Assembly: GCA_018969455.1 (NCBI GenBank)
Contig: JAGWYI010000057.1
Coordinates: 1 to 12,705, forward strand
From: Bacteroidota bacterium
Lineage (GTDB): Bacteria; Bacteroidota; Bacteroidia; Chitinophagales; Saprospiraceae
Reading direction: 5' to 3'
DNA: 12,705 bases
The notes under the pieces are model-generated. The model was not told the DNA's origin and did no database searches. It saw only the letters and a list, made by a program, of their open reading frames with translations. The number at the start of each line of letters is the position of its first letter. Positions within the stretch are counted from its first letter, which is position 1. The position numbers were made by a program, and so were the translations under genes. Positions 1-9,389 of the stretch are shown here, in pieces.

Positions 1-3000
1 AACTGAAACTTGATTCACCGTACCGCAGTTGTCGGAACCGCTTTGGAATACATCCGCCGTGGTGATAGAGGCAGTGCCCGCTGCGTTCAGGTTGACGCTG
101 GCGTTTTTACACGTTACGCTTGGTGGTGTAACATCGGAAACCATAACCGAAGCATTACAAGTAGATGTACGTCCGTGCAAGTCAGTAACCGTCAGGATTG
201 CCGGATTGGAGCCGATATTGGCACAATTGTAAGAAACGCTTGCGTTTCCGCCAACGGTAAAGCCGAGGCCGCAACCGGTACTCGTATTATTAAGAGAACT
301 CGCATTCACGCTTACCGTACCGCTGCCGTTCAGGTTAACCGAAACGTTTTTGCAGGAAGCAACAGGCGCGGGTACGGTACTTTGGTATTCGTAGGCGCCC
401 CGATCAATTTGAGCGCCGCCAGGTACTGCTTCAAATTTACGCGCATTGAAATCCGGGTCATTCGCGGTCGTGTTGGCCCCATCGTTACCCGCATCAATGG
501 CCGGCGAACAACTTTGCAGGTGCAAATCGCTTGAACTGACAAAAAGCGGGTCCTGGCTTGAGTTCGTAGCGCCTGCGTAACCGCCTTGTACAATACAGTA
601 GGTAACAGTCGGAACCGTGCCGTTAAAATTCGCAATTTGAGTCGTATTACCCCAAACAATCGTGTTGGTGATTACGGGAGTCGAACCGAAATTCCCGATT
701 GCGCCGCCTGACCCCGTGTTGCCGGAAAGCGAACAGTTTACCTCTTGTACGGCACTGCTTTCGTTAAAAATACCGCTTCCTAAACCGCAACTGTTACCTG
801 TAAATGTAGAATTATAAACAATCACATTGGCTTGCAGGGCAAACAAACCGCCTCCGCGGCTGGTTGCAGCATTGTTCAATAAACGGCAATTGGTTACTAC
901 CGGTGTACCGGATTCACAAAACAGGCCGCCCCCTAAAACAGCATTGTTTGTACTAAAAGTACAATTTGAAATGCTGTTTCCGTTAGAAAGCCAGCATAAA
1001 AGACCGCCGCCCCGCTGATAAAGGGTATTAGAAGGATGATCCGCATTACCGTTCTGAAGGGTAAAACCATCAAAAATGCAAGCAGCGCTTACGCTCTGAA
1101 TAAAGGCGCAGTGATACGCATTATCGGTATTTACGCCTGTCGTGCCAAGGTCTCCGTTGAGGATACTAGCCGCTAAGGGCGTAGGTCTGTCTGCCAAGGA
1201 ACCTTCGTTGCCTGCAAAACCGCCGTAAATTTCAAGGTCTTTGTTGATATAAAAGGTTTTCGTGCGCGGATCGGCCGGAGCGGCATTGCCGTTTATGTCC
1301 TTGCTTGGAAAATAAGTACCTGCCGCAACCCAAATTTCATCTCCGGCAACGGAGGCATCAATGGCGCTTTGCAAAGAGGTGTAGGCATCTGTCCAGGAAG
1401 TACCGTTGTTGGCGCCCGAGGCGTTGGCTTTTACATACTTAACAGCCGGTAACGCCGGGATGCTGTATCCGCGGGCAATAAAAATATTGCGCACTTGAGT
1501 TAACTCCGAAAAAGTATATCCCAAAGAGATCGCAGCCTGAAACACTGCATTGGCCGCATCGTTTTGGTTGGCTGAGCTATTCGTCATGCTGATACCGCTC
1601 CAAAATGCCTTGTCTGATTTGTTTCTGCCTACAGCATCCCAAACTTGCATCATGGCAGTAGCCCAAATTTGGCCATCTGTATGAACCTGATTGACTAATC
1701 CGCCCGGGTAAACGGCGCTGTAATTGGTTACGCGCCCGTTCCAAAACGGATTGTGGCCGTCCCAGTTAAATGTCCAGTTATACGGCGCCTGTCCGGAAGT
1801 CCAGTTGCCTGTGGCACGGCTGTACGATGCAGCCCAGTAATCGCCGCAGCCTTCGCTCAAACCGTTCACCTGCGATAAACTGCCAGACGTAAACCAGTCG
1901 TGCAAGCCGTGGCCCAGTTCGTGCCAGATTACGTCGGCATCTTCCGCATCATCCACACCACCTTCGCCGAAAGCGAGTTGGCCGGAACCGCCGAGGTAAT
2001 GCGAATTATCGTCGCCATTAAGACCACTTGGGTCGAAACGAACGCCGCCGGTGTACTGAAAAGGCGTTACCGCCAATCCCAGCGTAACGTTCAAATACCG
2101 CATAGAAAGATCAATGTGGTAATAGCAATTTACCGCTTCAAACGCATCATCGGACCGGTCAAAATTCCAGTTGGAAGTCGGCTGAGAAAACAGACCTTTG
2201 TTGGGCGCTTCGCTATCTACAATAACTGCCCAGGGACCTTCCAGTTTATAGTTGGTTCCGTCAAACGTTATATCCTGTAATGTAACGGATTGCAACTGGC
2301 TGCTCAATTGTGTCGTATTGGCATCTCCCCCGTCCACATATCCGGTATTTCCATAAGTTGCGGTTGCGGAAGAAAGCGGATCGGGCCTGAAAACATTGCC
2401 GGTGCCGCCAATCATCATAGGCGGCGCTGCTTTTTCCGGAGCGCCGGGACCGTGATCGTGGCGGTAGCAGGCAATGTCCTCAATTTTCAAAAAAGAACCT
2501 GTTAAAGCGTCCACATAAGCCTCCCAGTCGCCTTGGGGTGTCTCGGTAGTTAGATTGACGCGGTAATAAAGACCCGCTCTTTGTTCATGTTTGAAGATTA
2601 TAAGGTCGGTACGCTCTTGAATAACTTTACCCTGAACCTTCAGGTAATCAAATACCAACTGACGTGCCTCCGCATTGCTTAACTTGGGTGTAACATCGGC
2701 CACATCTATTTTATATCGAAAACTATTCATCACAAAATTGACCTTGTACTTCGGGTTAATGGTAATGGTAATTTCTGCACCATAAACAGGTACATTTTTC
2801 CAAAATTGCCGCAGACGCACTGTTGTACCTGCAGCACTTTCCCGAACGGCATGCAAACGCAGGTTCTGCAAATCAGCCTGTTTTAAGCCGAACAAATCCA
2901 TATTGGCTTGCAGATACTGGCGCGCCATCGTCTCCGGAGCAGCTGGTGTTATAGAAAAATCCGGATTGTAAACCGCTAATGGATAACCCGATTCCTTGCT

Positions 3001-3153
3001 AATGCGCATATTCCCCCGTACAAAAGAGGGCTCTTCATTGTCAATCTTTTTTTCAAAAGCGCGTTGACGTACAGGCTTTTGCGCTTGAATTGCTTGAACT
3101 GTAAACAATAACAAGCAAAAAAACAAACTTGAAATTTTTGGTTGAATTTTCAT
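1..3153 (-). CDS. Secreted fungalysin-like (M36/M4-type) zinc metalloprotease with beta-helix and HYR-like repeats, C-terminus outside window
   Basis: The frame is open from an ATG at 3153 to the window edge, giving 1051 codons with no stop. Residues 1-24 form a signal peptide ending in AIQAQ. Residues about 75-145 resemble the FTP propeptide domain and 155-222 a PepSY-like segment, the usual inhibitory prodomain of these proteases. The catalytic part (about 225-565) has the zinc motif HELGH at 411-415, a third ligand candidate E434 in LSEGCGD, and H491 in VHTDGQIWA, which matches the catalytic-side His of M36/M4 enzymes. From about residue 572 a right-handed beta-helix region begins (many GGGL and N-T/C repeats), ending with AIDAG (885) and GAYEY (919), a pattern typical of choice-of-anchor Q domains. 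Two HYR-like repeats follow, with CKN motifs at 934 and 1015, a period of 81 residues. It is probably secreted to break down extracellular protein; a C-terminal T9SS signal is expected but not visible. M36 versus M4 is not certain. Confidence 0.92.
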   Translation of the reverse strand, partial: MKIQPKISSLFFCLLLFTVQAIQAQKPVRQRAFEKKIDNEEPSFVRGNMRISKESGYPLAVYNPDFSITPAAPETMARQYLQANMDLFGLKQADLQNLRLHAVRESAAGTTVRLRQFWKNVPVYGAEITITINPKYKVNFVMNSFRYKIDVADVTPKLSNAEARQLVFDYLKVQGKVIQERTDLIIFKHEQRAGLYYRVNLTTETPQGDWEAYVDALTGSFLKIEDIACYRHDHGPGAPEKAAPPMMIGGTGNVFRPDPLSSATATYGNTGYVDGGDANTTQLSSQLQSVTLQDITFDGTNYKLEGPWAVIVDSEAPNKGLFSQPTSNWNFDRSDDAFEAVNCYYHIDLSMRYLNVTLGLAVTPFQYTGGVRFDPSGLNGDDNSHYLGGSGQLAFGEGGVDDAEDADVIWHELGHGLHDWFTSGSLSQVNGLSEGCGDYWAASYSRATGNWTSGQAPYNWTFNWDGHNPFWNGRVTNYSAVYPGGLVNQVHTDGQIWATAMMQVWDAVGRNKSDKAFWSGISMTNSSANQNDAANAVFQAAISLGYTFSELTQVRNIFIARGYSIPALPAVKYVKANASGANNGTSWTDAYTSLQSAIDASVAGDEIWVAAGTYFPSKDINGNAAPADPRTKTFYINKDLEIYGGFAGNEGSLADRPTPLAASILNGDLGTTGVNTDNAYHCAFIQSVSAACIFDGFTLQNGNADHPSNTLYQRGGGLLCWLSNGNSISNCTFSTNNAVLGGGLFCESGTPVVTNCRLLNNAATSRGGGLFALQANVIVYNSTFTGNSCGLGSGIFNESSAVQEVNCSLSGNTGSGGAIGNFGSTPVITNTIVWGNTTQIANFNGTVPTVTYCIVQGGYAGATNSSQDPLFVSSSDLHLQSCSPAIDAGNDGANTTANDPDFNARKFEAVPGGAQIDRGAYEYQSTVPAPVASCKNVSVNLNGSGTVSVNASSLNNTSTGCGLGFTVGGNASVSYNCANIGSNPAILTVTDLHGRTSTCNASVMVSDVTPPSVTCKNASVNLNAAGTASITTADVFQSGSDNCGTVNQVSV

Positions 3154-3374
3154 TCTGGTATTTGATTTTAATGTAAAAATTTGAATGCAATTTCGGGATG
3201 TCTGTCAATTCAAGCGATGCAGGAAAAGCAACATCATTTTAAAAATGAAGGCATTACCAAATGCTTTACAAACGGGTCGAAAACCGCAAAAAATTCTGAC
3301 ACGAAAGTTTTTGCAGCAAATTCATTTTTAAAAAAGTAGATTAAAATACTAAATTTATATATGAAACCAAACCT
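3154..3374. other. AT-rich intergenic region upstream of the protease gene
   Basis: This stretch precedes the protease start on the minus strand and should contain its promoter, but I see no clear match to the Bacteroidota TTG / TAnnTTTG pair and no Shine-Dalgarno sequence before the ATG. A small perfect inverted repeat, ACCAAAC with GTTTGGT around a CTTT loop, sits at 3366-3383. No gene of convincing length is present on either strand. Confidence 0.5.
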
Positions 3375-3578
3375 TTGTTTGGTAACGCTCCAAAAAAGGA
3401 AATAAACAACTCTTCCGTGTTGGAGACGGTGAAAGTCAAGACCAATAAATTAGGAAAGTGGATTTTGGGTATTTGGGATGATAACGGCTTGCTCAAATGG
3501 AACTTTGAATTTGGTACAATACCGTTTAAGATATTAAAAGAAATGCAATCAGCCGAACAAAGGTATAATTCAAATTGA
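3375..3578 (+). CDS. Doubtful small ORF or gene remnant, unknown function
   Basis: The frame encodes 67 residues if a TTG at 3375 is used; there is no in-frame ATG at the start. The frame is open further up to a stop at 3342-3344, giving a protein-like extension (YETKPLFGNAP) with no start codon. The translated sequence alternates hydrophobic and charged residues in a natural way (KLGKWILGIWDDNGLLKWNF), which argues against pure chance, but I recognise no family. It may be a decayed 3' end of a gene, or a non-coding stretch. The lack of a good start and of a ribosome binding site keeps confidence low. Confidence 0.25.
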   Translation: MFGNAPKKEINNSSVLETVKVKTNKLGKWILGIWDDNGLLKWNFEFGTIPFKILKEMQSAEQRYNSN

Positions 3579-3738
3579 TTAATTAATCCTTTAAAAAAAT
3601 ATATAGATAAATATTAAGTGTTTTTTTTGAATTCTAGCAAATAGTTATTTGTATTCAATTGATTGTTTATTTCTTAAAATAAGAAAAAATTTATCATGTC
3701 TTCCTATTTTTTTATAATTTATTGTTATTTAATAGCAC
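3579..3738. other. Very AT-rich convergent intergenic region with small palindromes
   Basis: The region lies at the 3' ends of the small plus-strand ORF and of the minus-strand regulator gene. It holds a perfect 12-base palindrome GATTAATTAATC at 3577-3588 (overlapping the small ORF's stop), a hairpin CAAATA-gt-TATTTG near 3640-3655, and TTTCTTA-aaa-TAAGAAA near 3670-3688. All stems are AT-only and weak, and none is followed by a clear T-run, so I do not call a terminator. Confidence 0.4.
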
Positions 3739-4623
3739 TTATCTGCCTTCACCCACCTCGAGTCGATACCCGACCCCGTGCACTGCCACAATCGAAACAC
3801 TCGGATCAATGGCCAGTTTTTTGCGCAAACGCGACACAAATACATCCAAACTGCGCCCAACCAACACGCCTTCATCGGCCCATACCTGCGCCAAAATATG
3901 CTCCCGGCTCAACAATTGATTCTGATTTTCAACCAAAAGGCGCAAGAGTTTGGTTTCCCGATAAGTCAGGCTGCTGCGCATGCTCCCGCACGCAAGCACC
4001 TGCCCGGACACGTCCAGCTGCGAGCGCCCGAAGCTTAGCCAGGCTGTTGGATCGATGGCTCCAGGTGTATTCAAACGATTTTTTCTCTGTTGAAGCATCC
4101 ACCAGGCCAAAACCAAACCGTACAATCCCAATACCAACAGCAATTTCATGCCCCAAACGGGCAACCAGGCCTGGCCGTCCAAAAAAGAAACCTCCAGATA
4201 ATGGCAGCCTTCGGGCATGGCCCGGCCGCGACAGGGCACACCTTCTCCGTTATTCACCAGCAAATCGAGCGAATGATAGCCTAAGTCGATCAAATCATTG
4301 TCGCAATGGCGCACGGCTACCGTGTAAGGCCGGTGAATACCGTATTCGTCAAACGATTGCTGGAGCAACTCGGGCAAATGATCGTAGGCAAATGACTGGT
4401 TCAGGCGCAATTGCCACACCTGCTCCGCAAGCTGCTTGGCGGCGGGTATGCGACTCAGGGTATCGCCCGAAAGCCGCAACAAGGCATCTCCCGTGCGCCG
4501 CAAAGCCAAATTTACCTTGTCGGGCGCCTGTTTGGGTGCAGGCAGGGGAAGCATCCAGGCAAGCGCAGGCAATACCCAGATCGGTAAAAAACGCATCATT
4601 TTTTTCAAGAACTCGATCCTCAT
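3739..4623 (-). CDS. Membrane-anchored winged-helix transcriptional regulator (OmpR/PhoB-type DNA-binding domain)
   Basis: The 294-residue protein has an N-terminal hydrophobic segment (about 11-28), an extracytoplasmic region (about 30-152), a second membrane segment (about 154-176) followed by positive charges (QQRKNR), and a C-terminal winged helix at about 195-290. The winged helix shows the standard OmpR/PhoB landmarks: LTYRETKLLRLL, a recognition-helix region VGRSLDVFVSRLRKKL, and the terminal wing hairpin ending in VHGVGYRLEV. There is no receiver domain, so it is not an ordinary response regulator. The layout is the reverse of CadC/ToxR, which carry the DNA-binding domain at the N-terminus. 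The outer region has three cysteines (C107, C131, C140), so redox or disulphide sensing is possible, but that is inference. It is divergent from the glycosylase gene, and its target is unknown. An alternative start at M9 or M10 would only shorten the leader. Confidence 0.92.
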   Translation of the reverse strand: MRIEFLKKMMRFLPIWVLPALAWMLPLPAPKQAPDKVNLALRRTGDALLRLSGDTLSRIPAAKQLAEQVWQLRLNQSFAYDHLPELLQQSFDEYGIHRPYTVAVRHCDNDLIDLGYHSLDLLVNNGEGVPCRGRAMPEGCHYLEVSFLDGQAWLPVWGMKLLLVLGLYGLVLAWWMLQQRKNRLNTPGAIDPTAWLSFGRSQLDVSGQVLACGSMRSSLTYRETKLLRLLVENQNQLLSREHILAQVWADEGVLVGRSLDVFVSRLRKKLAIDPSVSIVAVHGVGYRLEVGEGR

Positions 4624-4627
4624 GACA

Positions 4628-4635
4628 CGAAATTA
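4628..4635 (-). promoter_or_regulatory. Possible -7 element of the winged-helix regulator gene
   Basis: On the minus strand this reads TAATTTCG, seven of eight positions matching the Bacteroidota -7 consensus TAnnTTTG. It ends only four bases before the ATG, so if it is used the mRNA would have almost no leader. The nearest upstream TTG is about 24 bases away, longer than the usual 19-21, so the match is only partial. Confidence 0.3.
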
Positions 4636-4748
4636 AGGGCTTTCCTGAAAAAACGGATTCAAAAAAGTGTAAAAACATGTAACAGAAAGGTAAACAGGCG
4701 CATAATACCACAAAAAAACCTGCCCGGACCGATTTCTGCCAGGCTTCT

Positions 4749-4756
4749 TACCTTTA
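4749..4756 (+). promoter_or_regulatory. Possible -7 element of the glycosylase gene
   Basis: TACCTTTA matches seven of eight positions of the Bacteroidota -7 consensus TAnnTTTG and lies four bases before the ATG at 4761. That would make the transcript leaderless or nearly so, in keeping with the absence of a Shine-Dalgarno sequence. No TTG is present at the expected -33 distance. Confidence 0.35.
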
Positions 4757-4760
4757 CCCC

Positions 4761-5450
4761 ATGCAAACCTTGGCCGACAAAATCATCGCCTACAACGAAC
4801 AACTGGAATACAACGGCGCCTTGCCCGATGGCATTCGGATTATGAATCCCTTTAAAACCGAAGCTGTGCGCAATTACAGCCAACTGTTTTACAAAAAATA
4901 CTACGACGAAATTCGGCCACGCCAATGGATTCTGGGCATCAATCCCGGCCGTTTCGGCGGCGGCATCACCGGCATCCCCTTCACCGACCCCAAACGCCTG
5001 GCTGATGTGTGTGGCATTCCTTATACAGGCGAAAAAGCCCACGAACCGTCTTCGGTTTTCATATACGAGGTGATTGATGCCATGGGCGGGCCGGAAGCGT
5101 TTTACCAACAATTTTACATCAATTCCATTTGTCCGCTGGGATTTACCAAGGTCACACCAGCCGGGAAAGAAATCAATTACAACTATTATGACAGCAAAGC
5201 ATTAACGGCTGCTGTGTACGATTTCATCGTCGAAAACCTGCAAAAACAGGCAGCTCTGGGCCTTCGAACCGATGTCGTTTTTTGCCTCGGAACGGGGCAG
5301 AACCATGCATTTTTGGAGAAATTAAATCAAAAATGGCATTTTTTCGGTAAAATTGTACCGCTGGATCACCCGCGTTTTGTGATGCAATACCGCGCGAAAA
5401 GAAAAGCGGAGTATGTCCAGAAATATCAGGATTGGTTGATGGGCGCTTAA
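4761..5450 (+). CDS. SMUG2-like uracil-DNA glycosylase family protein (DUF4918 type)
   Basis: The 229-residue protein is a predicted cytoplasmic DNA-repair enzyme that removes damaged bases such as uracil from DNA, starting base-excision repair. Motif 1 is GINPGRFGGGITGIPF at 59-74, very close to the SMUG-type GMNPG...TGVPF motif, with N61 in the position of the catalytic Asn. NSICPLGF at 121-128 corresponds to the conserved Asn-containing strand that recognises the base, and LDHPRFVMQYR at 201-211 to the HPS/HPR DNA-intercalation motif. Length fits a single-domain glycosylase. The ATG at 4761 is the only good start and leaves 137 bases to the divergent regulator gene. Substrate range (uracil, xanthine, hydroxymethyluracil) cannot be told from the sequence. 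The family is clear; the subfamily name rests on recognition of the motifs. Confidence 0.85.
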   Translation: MQTLADKIIAYNEQLEYNGALPDGIRIMNPFKTEAVRNYSQLFYKKYYDEIRPRQWILGINPGRFGGGITGIPFTDPKRLADVCGIPYTGEKAHEPSSVFIYEVIDAMGGPEAFYQQFYINSICPLGFTKVTPAGKEINYNYYDSKALTAAVYDFIVENLQKQAALGLRTDVVFCLGTGQNHAFLEKLNQKWHFFGKIVPLDHPRFVMQYRAKRKAEYVQKYQDWLMGA

Positions 5451-5630
5451 TTTTTAGGTTGATACACCTTGTACCTTTTAACTAATCAAAACACCAAGCA
5501 TCCTATTACGACGAAAAGGAACGACGTATGGCATAAAATGTAATATTCATAAAAAATATAAATTCCTGTAGGCTCTAAGGCTCCCGTCATAATATACTTT
5601 GGGCCGCCAGACTTTGCGCATAACGATCTT

Positions 5631-5693
5631 TATAAATCATTATAAATCAGCAAAATCCATCCTGGCTTATTCACAAAATCCGGCGAATCCTGG
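5631..5693. repeat. Degenerate short AATCC-type direct repeats
   Basis: Two adjacent ten-base units, TATAAATCAT (5631-5640) and TATAAATCAG (5641-5650), are followed by a looser pair: AAAATCC at 5652-5658 and 5675-5681, and ATCCTGG at 5659-5665 and 5687-5693. The rest of the gap between the glycosylase and katG (5451-5630) shows no gene, no clear hairpin and no promoter that I can support. The repeat origin is unknown; such AATCC-rich stretches could be remnants of intergenic repeat families. Confidence 0.45.
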
Positions 5694-5695
5694 TA

Positions 5696-5739
5696 TAAAA
5701 AGATGTGAGCGCCATGCATATGCAGTGCGCCCACATCTC
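5696..5739 (-). terminator. Rho-independent terminator of katG
   Basis: AGATGTGAGCGC (5701-5712) and GCGCCCACATCT (5727-5738) form a 12-pair stem; read on the minus strand the one non-Watson-Crick position is a G-U pair. The stem is followed on that strand by TTTTT, the classic intrinsic terminator layout. The loop contains the palindrome TGCATATGCA, which could extend the pairing. It begins about 22 bases after the katG stop codon. The plus side lacks a T-run, so it should not terminate the glycosylase transcript efficiently. Confidence 0.87.
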
Positions 5740-5760
5740 ATTTACTCCTGATGATACCAA

Positions 5761-7980
<2,220 letters not shown>

Positions 7981-8131
7981 ACTTTTGTTATGATCTGTAG
8001 GTGATTTGAACTTGTTTCAATGAAAACACAAAATTGGAAAATTGTTTTTCAAATTGGCCGTTTTTTCATTGATTCTCACCATAAGTTAGCTTGAGTTTTA
8101 TCATACCTCTTCATCCTGAAAGTCAAATCCA

Positions 8132-8791
8132 ATGACCCGATATGTAAGCGCCTTGTTAATTTGTTTTTCCACCGCTTTTTTGCACGCACAAGATGGATTA
8201 GAAAAGGAAATCAGGAAATTCATCGGCGCCGATTTGATTCAGCCTCCGGCAAAAGGACAAATTGTGCTATGGGGAAGCTCCAGTTTGCGCCTGTGGTCAT
8301 CGGCCGAAAAAGACCTGGCTTTGAATGGCCTTTCGGTGATTAACCGGGGTTTCGGCGGATCCCAGGCATCAGATGCCAACAAATGGTTCGAGCAAGTCAT
8401 TGTCCCTCTGCAGCCTGCCTGGATTATTTATTATGAAGGCGACAACGACTTGAATGCCGGCAAAACCGTGGATCAGGTATACGCCGATGTGAAAAAATCC
8501 ATTCAACTGGTACGGAAAAAACTACCCCAAACACGCCTTCTGGTGCTGGCGATAAAACCCAGTCATTCCCGTTTGACCCAAATGCCGGCACAGCAAGCGC
8601 TCAACATACGGGTAAAAAACCTGTGTCATAAAAAGAAGAATACCTGGTGGGTAGATACCGCTTCTCCCGTTTGCGATCCCGCTACCAGACAACCTGATGC
8701 CAAGTATTTCAAATCCGATCAGTTGCATCTGAATGAACTGGGTTATACCGAGTGGACCCGCGTCATTCGGGAAGTTCTGGAAAAGCATTAG
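8132..8791 (+). CDS. Secreted SGNH/GDSL-family hydrolase
   Basis: The 219-residue protein has a signal peptide (1-20, ending LHAQ) and a single SGNH hydrolase domain, a family of esterases, lipases and carbohydrate deacetylases. Block I is LWGSSSL with the probable nucleophile S50, block II is NRGFGGS with G75 as the likely oxyanion residue, block III is YYEGDNDL (G103-N105), and block V is SDQLHLN with D196 and H199 completing the triad. All four SGNH positions are therefore present. The ATG at 8132 directly precedes the signal peptide. It is likely exported to the periplasm or beyond; the substrate is not predictable, though small secreted enzymes of this type often act on acetylated sugars or acyl esters. 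The divergent katG shows no functional link. Confidence 0.92.
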   Translation: MTRYVSALLICFSTAFLHAQDGLEKEIRKFIGADLIQPPAKGQIVLWGSSSLRLWSSAEKDLALNGLSVINRGFGGSQASDANKWFEQVIVPLQPAWIIYYEGDNDLNAGKTVDQVYADVKKSIQLVRKKLPQTRLLVLAIKPSHSRLTQMPAQQALNIRVKNLCHKKKNTWWVDTASPVCDPATRQPDAKYFKSDQLHLNELGYTEWTRVIREVLEKH

Positions 8792-8850
8792 GCAATATTC
8801 AATCGAGTAGGAGTATATTGACCCTCTGTGTATGCCTGACTCAAGTTAAA

Positions 8851-8908
8851 GGAAGCGTGATAAACTTCCTTCTCCGCACACCACCAGAGGTGCGTTCCCC
8901 TTATCACG
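8851..8908. repeat. Nested inverted repeat with alternative pairing
   Basis: CGTGATAA (8856-8863) is matched by TTATCACG (8901-8908), and CGCAC (8875-8879) by GTGCG (8890-8894) inside it, giving a two-level hairpin. GGAAG (8851-8855) and CTTCC (8865-8869) form a competing short hairpin that would trap the left outer arm. No T-run follows on either strand, so it is not a simple terminator. It could be the end of a decayed mobile element or a structured RNA. Confidence 0.5.
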
Positions 8909-8916
8909 ACGGTTTA

Positions 8917-9225
8917 TCAAAATGTTATGACAAAGGGTAAACGCATCCAGGAGTGGGCATCCGCCTTTTGTTTCTTAATATGCTTTGGTGATAATTGTTT
9001 GAAGCATTGGAGTGTGCGCTGTTTGCTAGTATCCTTTGCTTGTGTTTAGCCCCATTCATAGGCTTTTTGTGGATTAGCGCCCAAGTCTTGTAGCTCAACT
9101 GCATACTTTAATTCTCCCAAATAAAATTGAAGTACTAGGACCTCTGCAAACTTCTGCCCGCCCACGGTTTGGCACTCGAATGTGTCTCCAACTTTGTTCG
9201 AAGCGGATCCCCTCGAATAAGAACG
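8917..9225 (-). pseudogene. Possible decayed coding remnant, family not recognised
   Basis: On the minus strand one frame is open for 59 codons from 9225 to a TAA at 9046-9048, then stays open in the same frame for 42 more codons to a TGA at 8917-8919. There is no ATG at the beginning and the frame is preceded by a TAG at 9226-9228. The translation reads naturally on both sides of the stop (for example GGQKFAEVLVLQFYLGELKY and LSPKHIKKQKADAHSW), as expected of a gene broken by a nonsense mutation. I recognise no family. With 48 percent or so GC, open frames of this size can also occur by chance. Confidence 0.3.
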
Positions 9226-9389
9226 CTATCCTGTACCTGCTTTATTTACCGCTATGGCTGCCGGGGAGTTAAAGGGCTCCGTTTTGTTGTGCATATGCGC
9301 ACGCGCACGATGGCCTTACAGGCGGTTTCGGTTCGTCAGTTCGGGATTTTGCCGCACGTTTCCTACAAATTCCAACGCGCGGGGGACGC

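Noticed and set aside
10..2505. Plus-strand open frames opposite the protease gene
   Set aside because: They are antisense shadows of a clearly coding minus-strand frame with signal peptide, catalytic motifs and repeats.
3660..3700. TTTCTTA/TAAGAAA hairpin as a terminator of the regulator gene
   Set aside because: The stem is AT-only and on the minus strand it is followed by TAAACAA rather than a T-run.
9088..9120. tRNA-like start (TAGCTCAACTGC)
   Set aside because: No acceptor stem, anticodon arm or T-arm can be formed around it.
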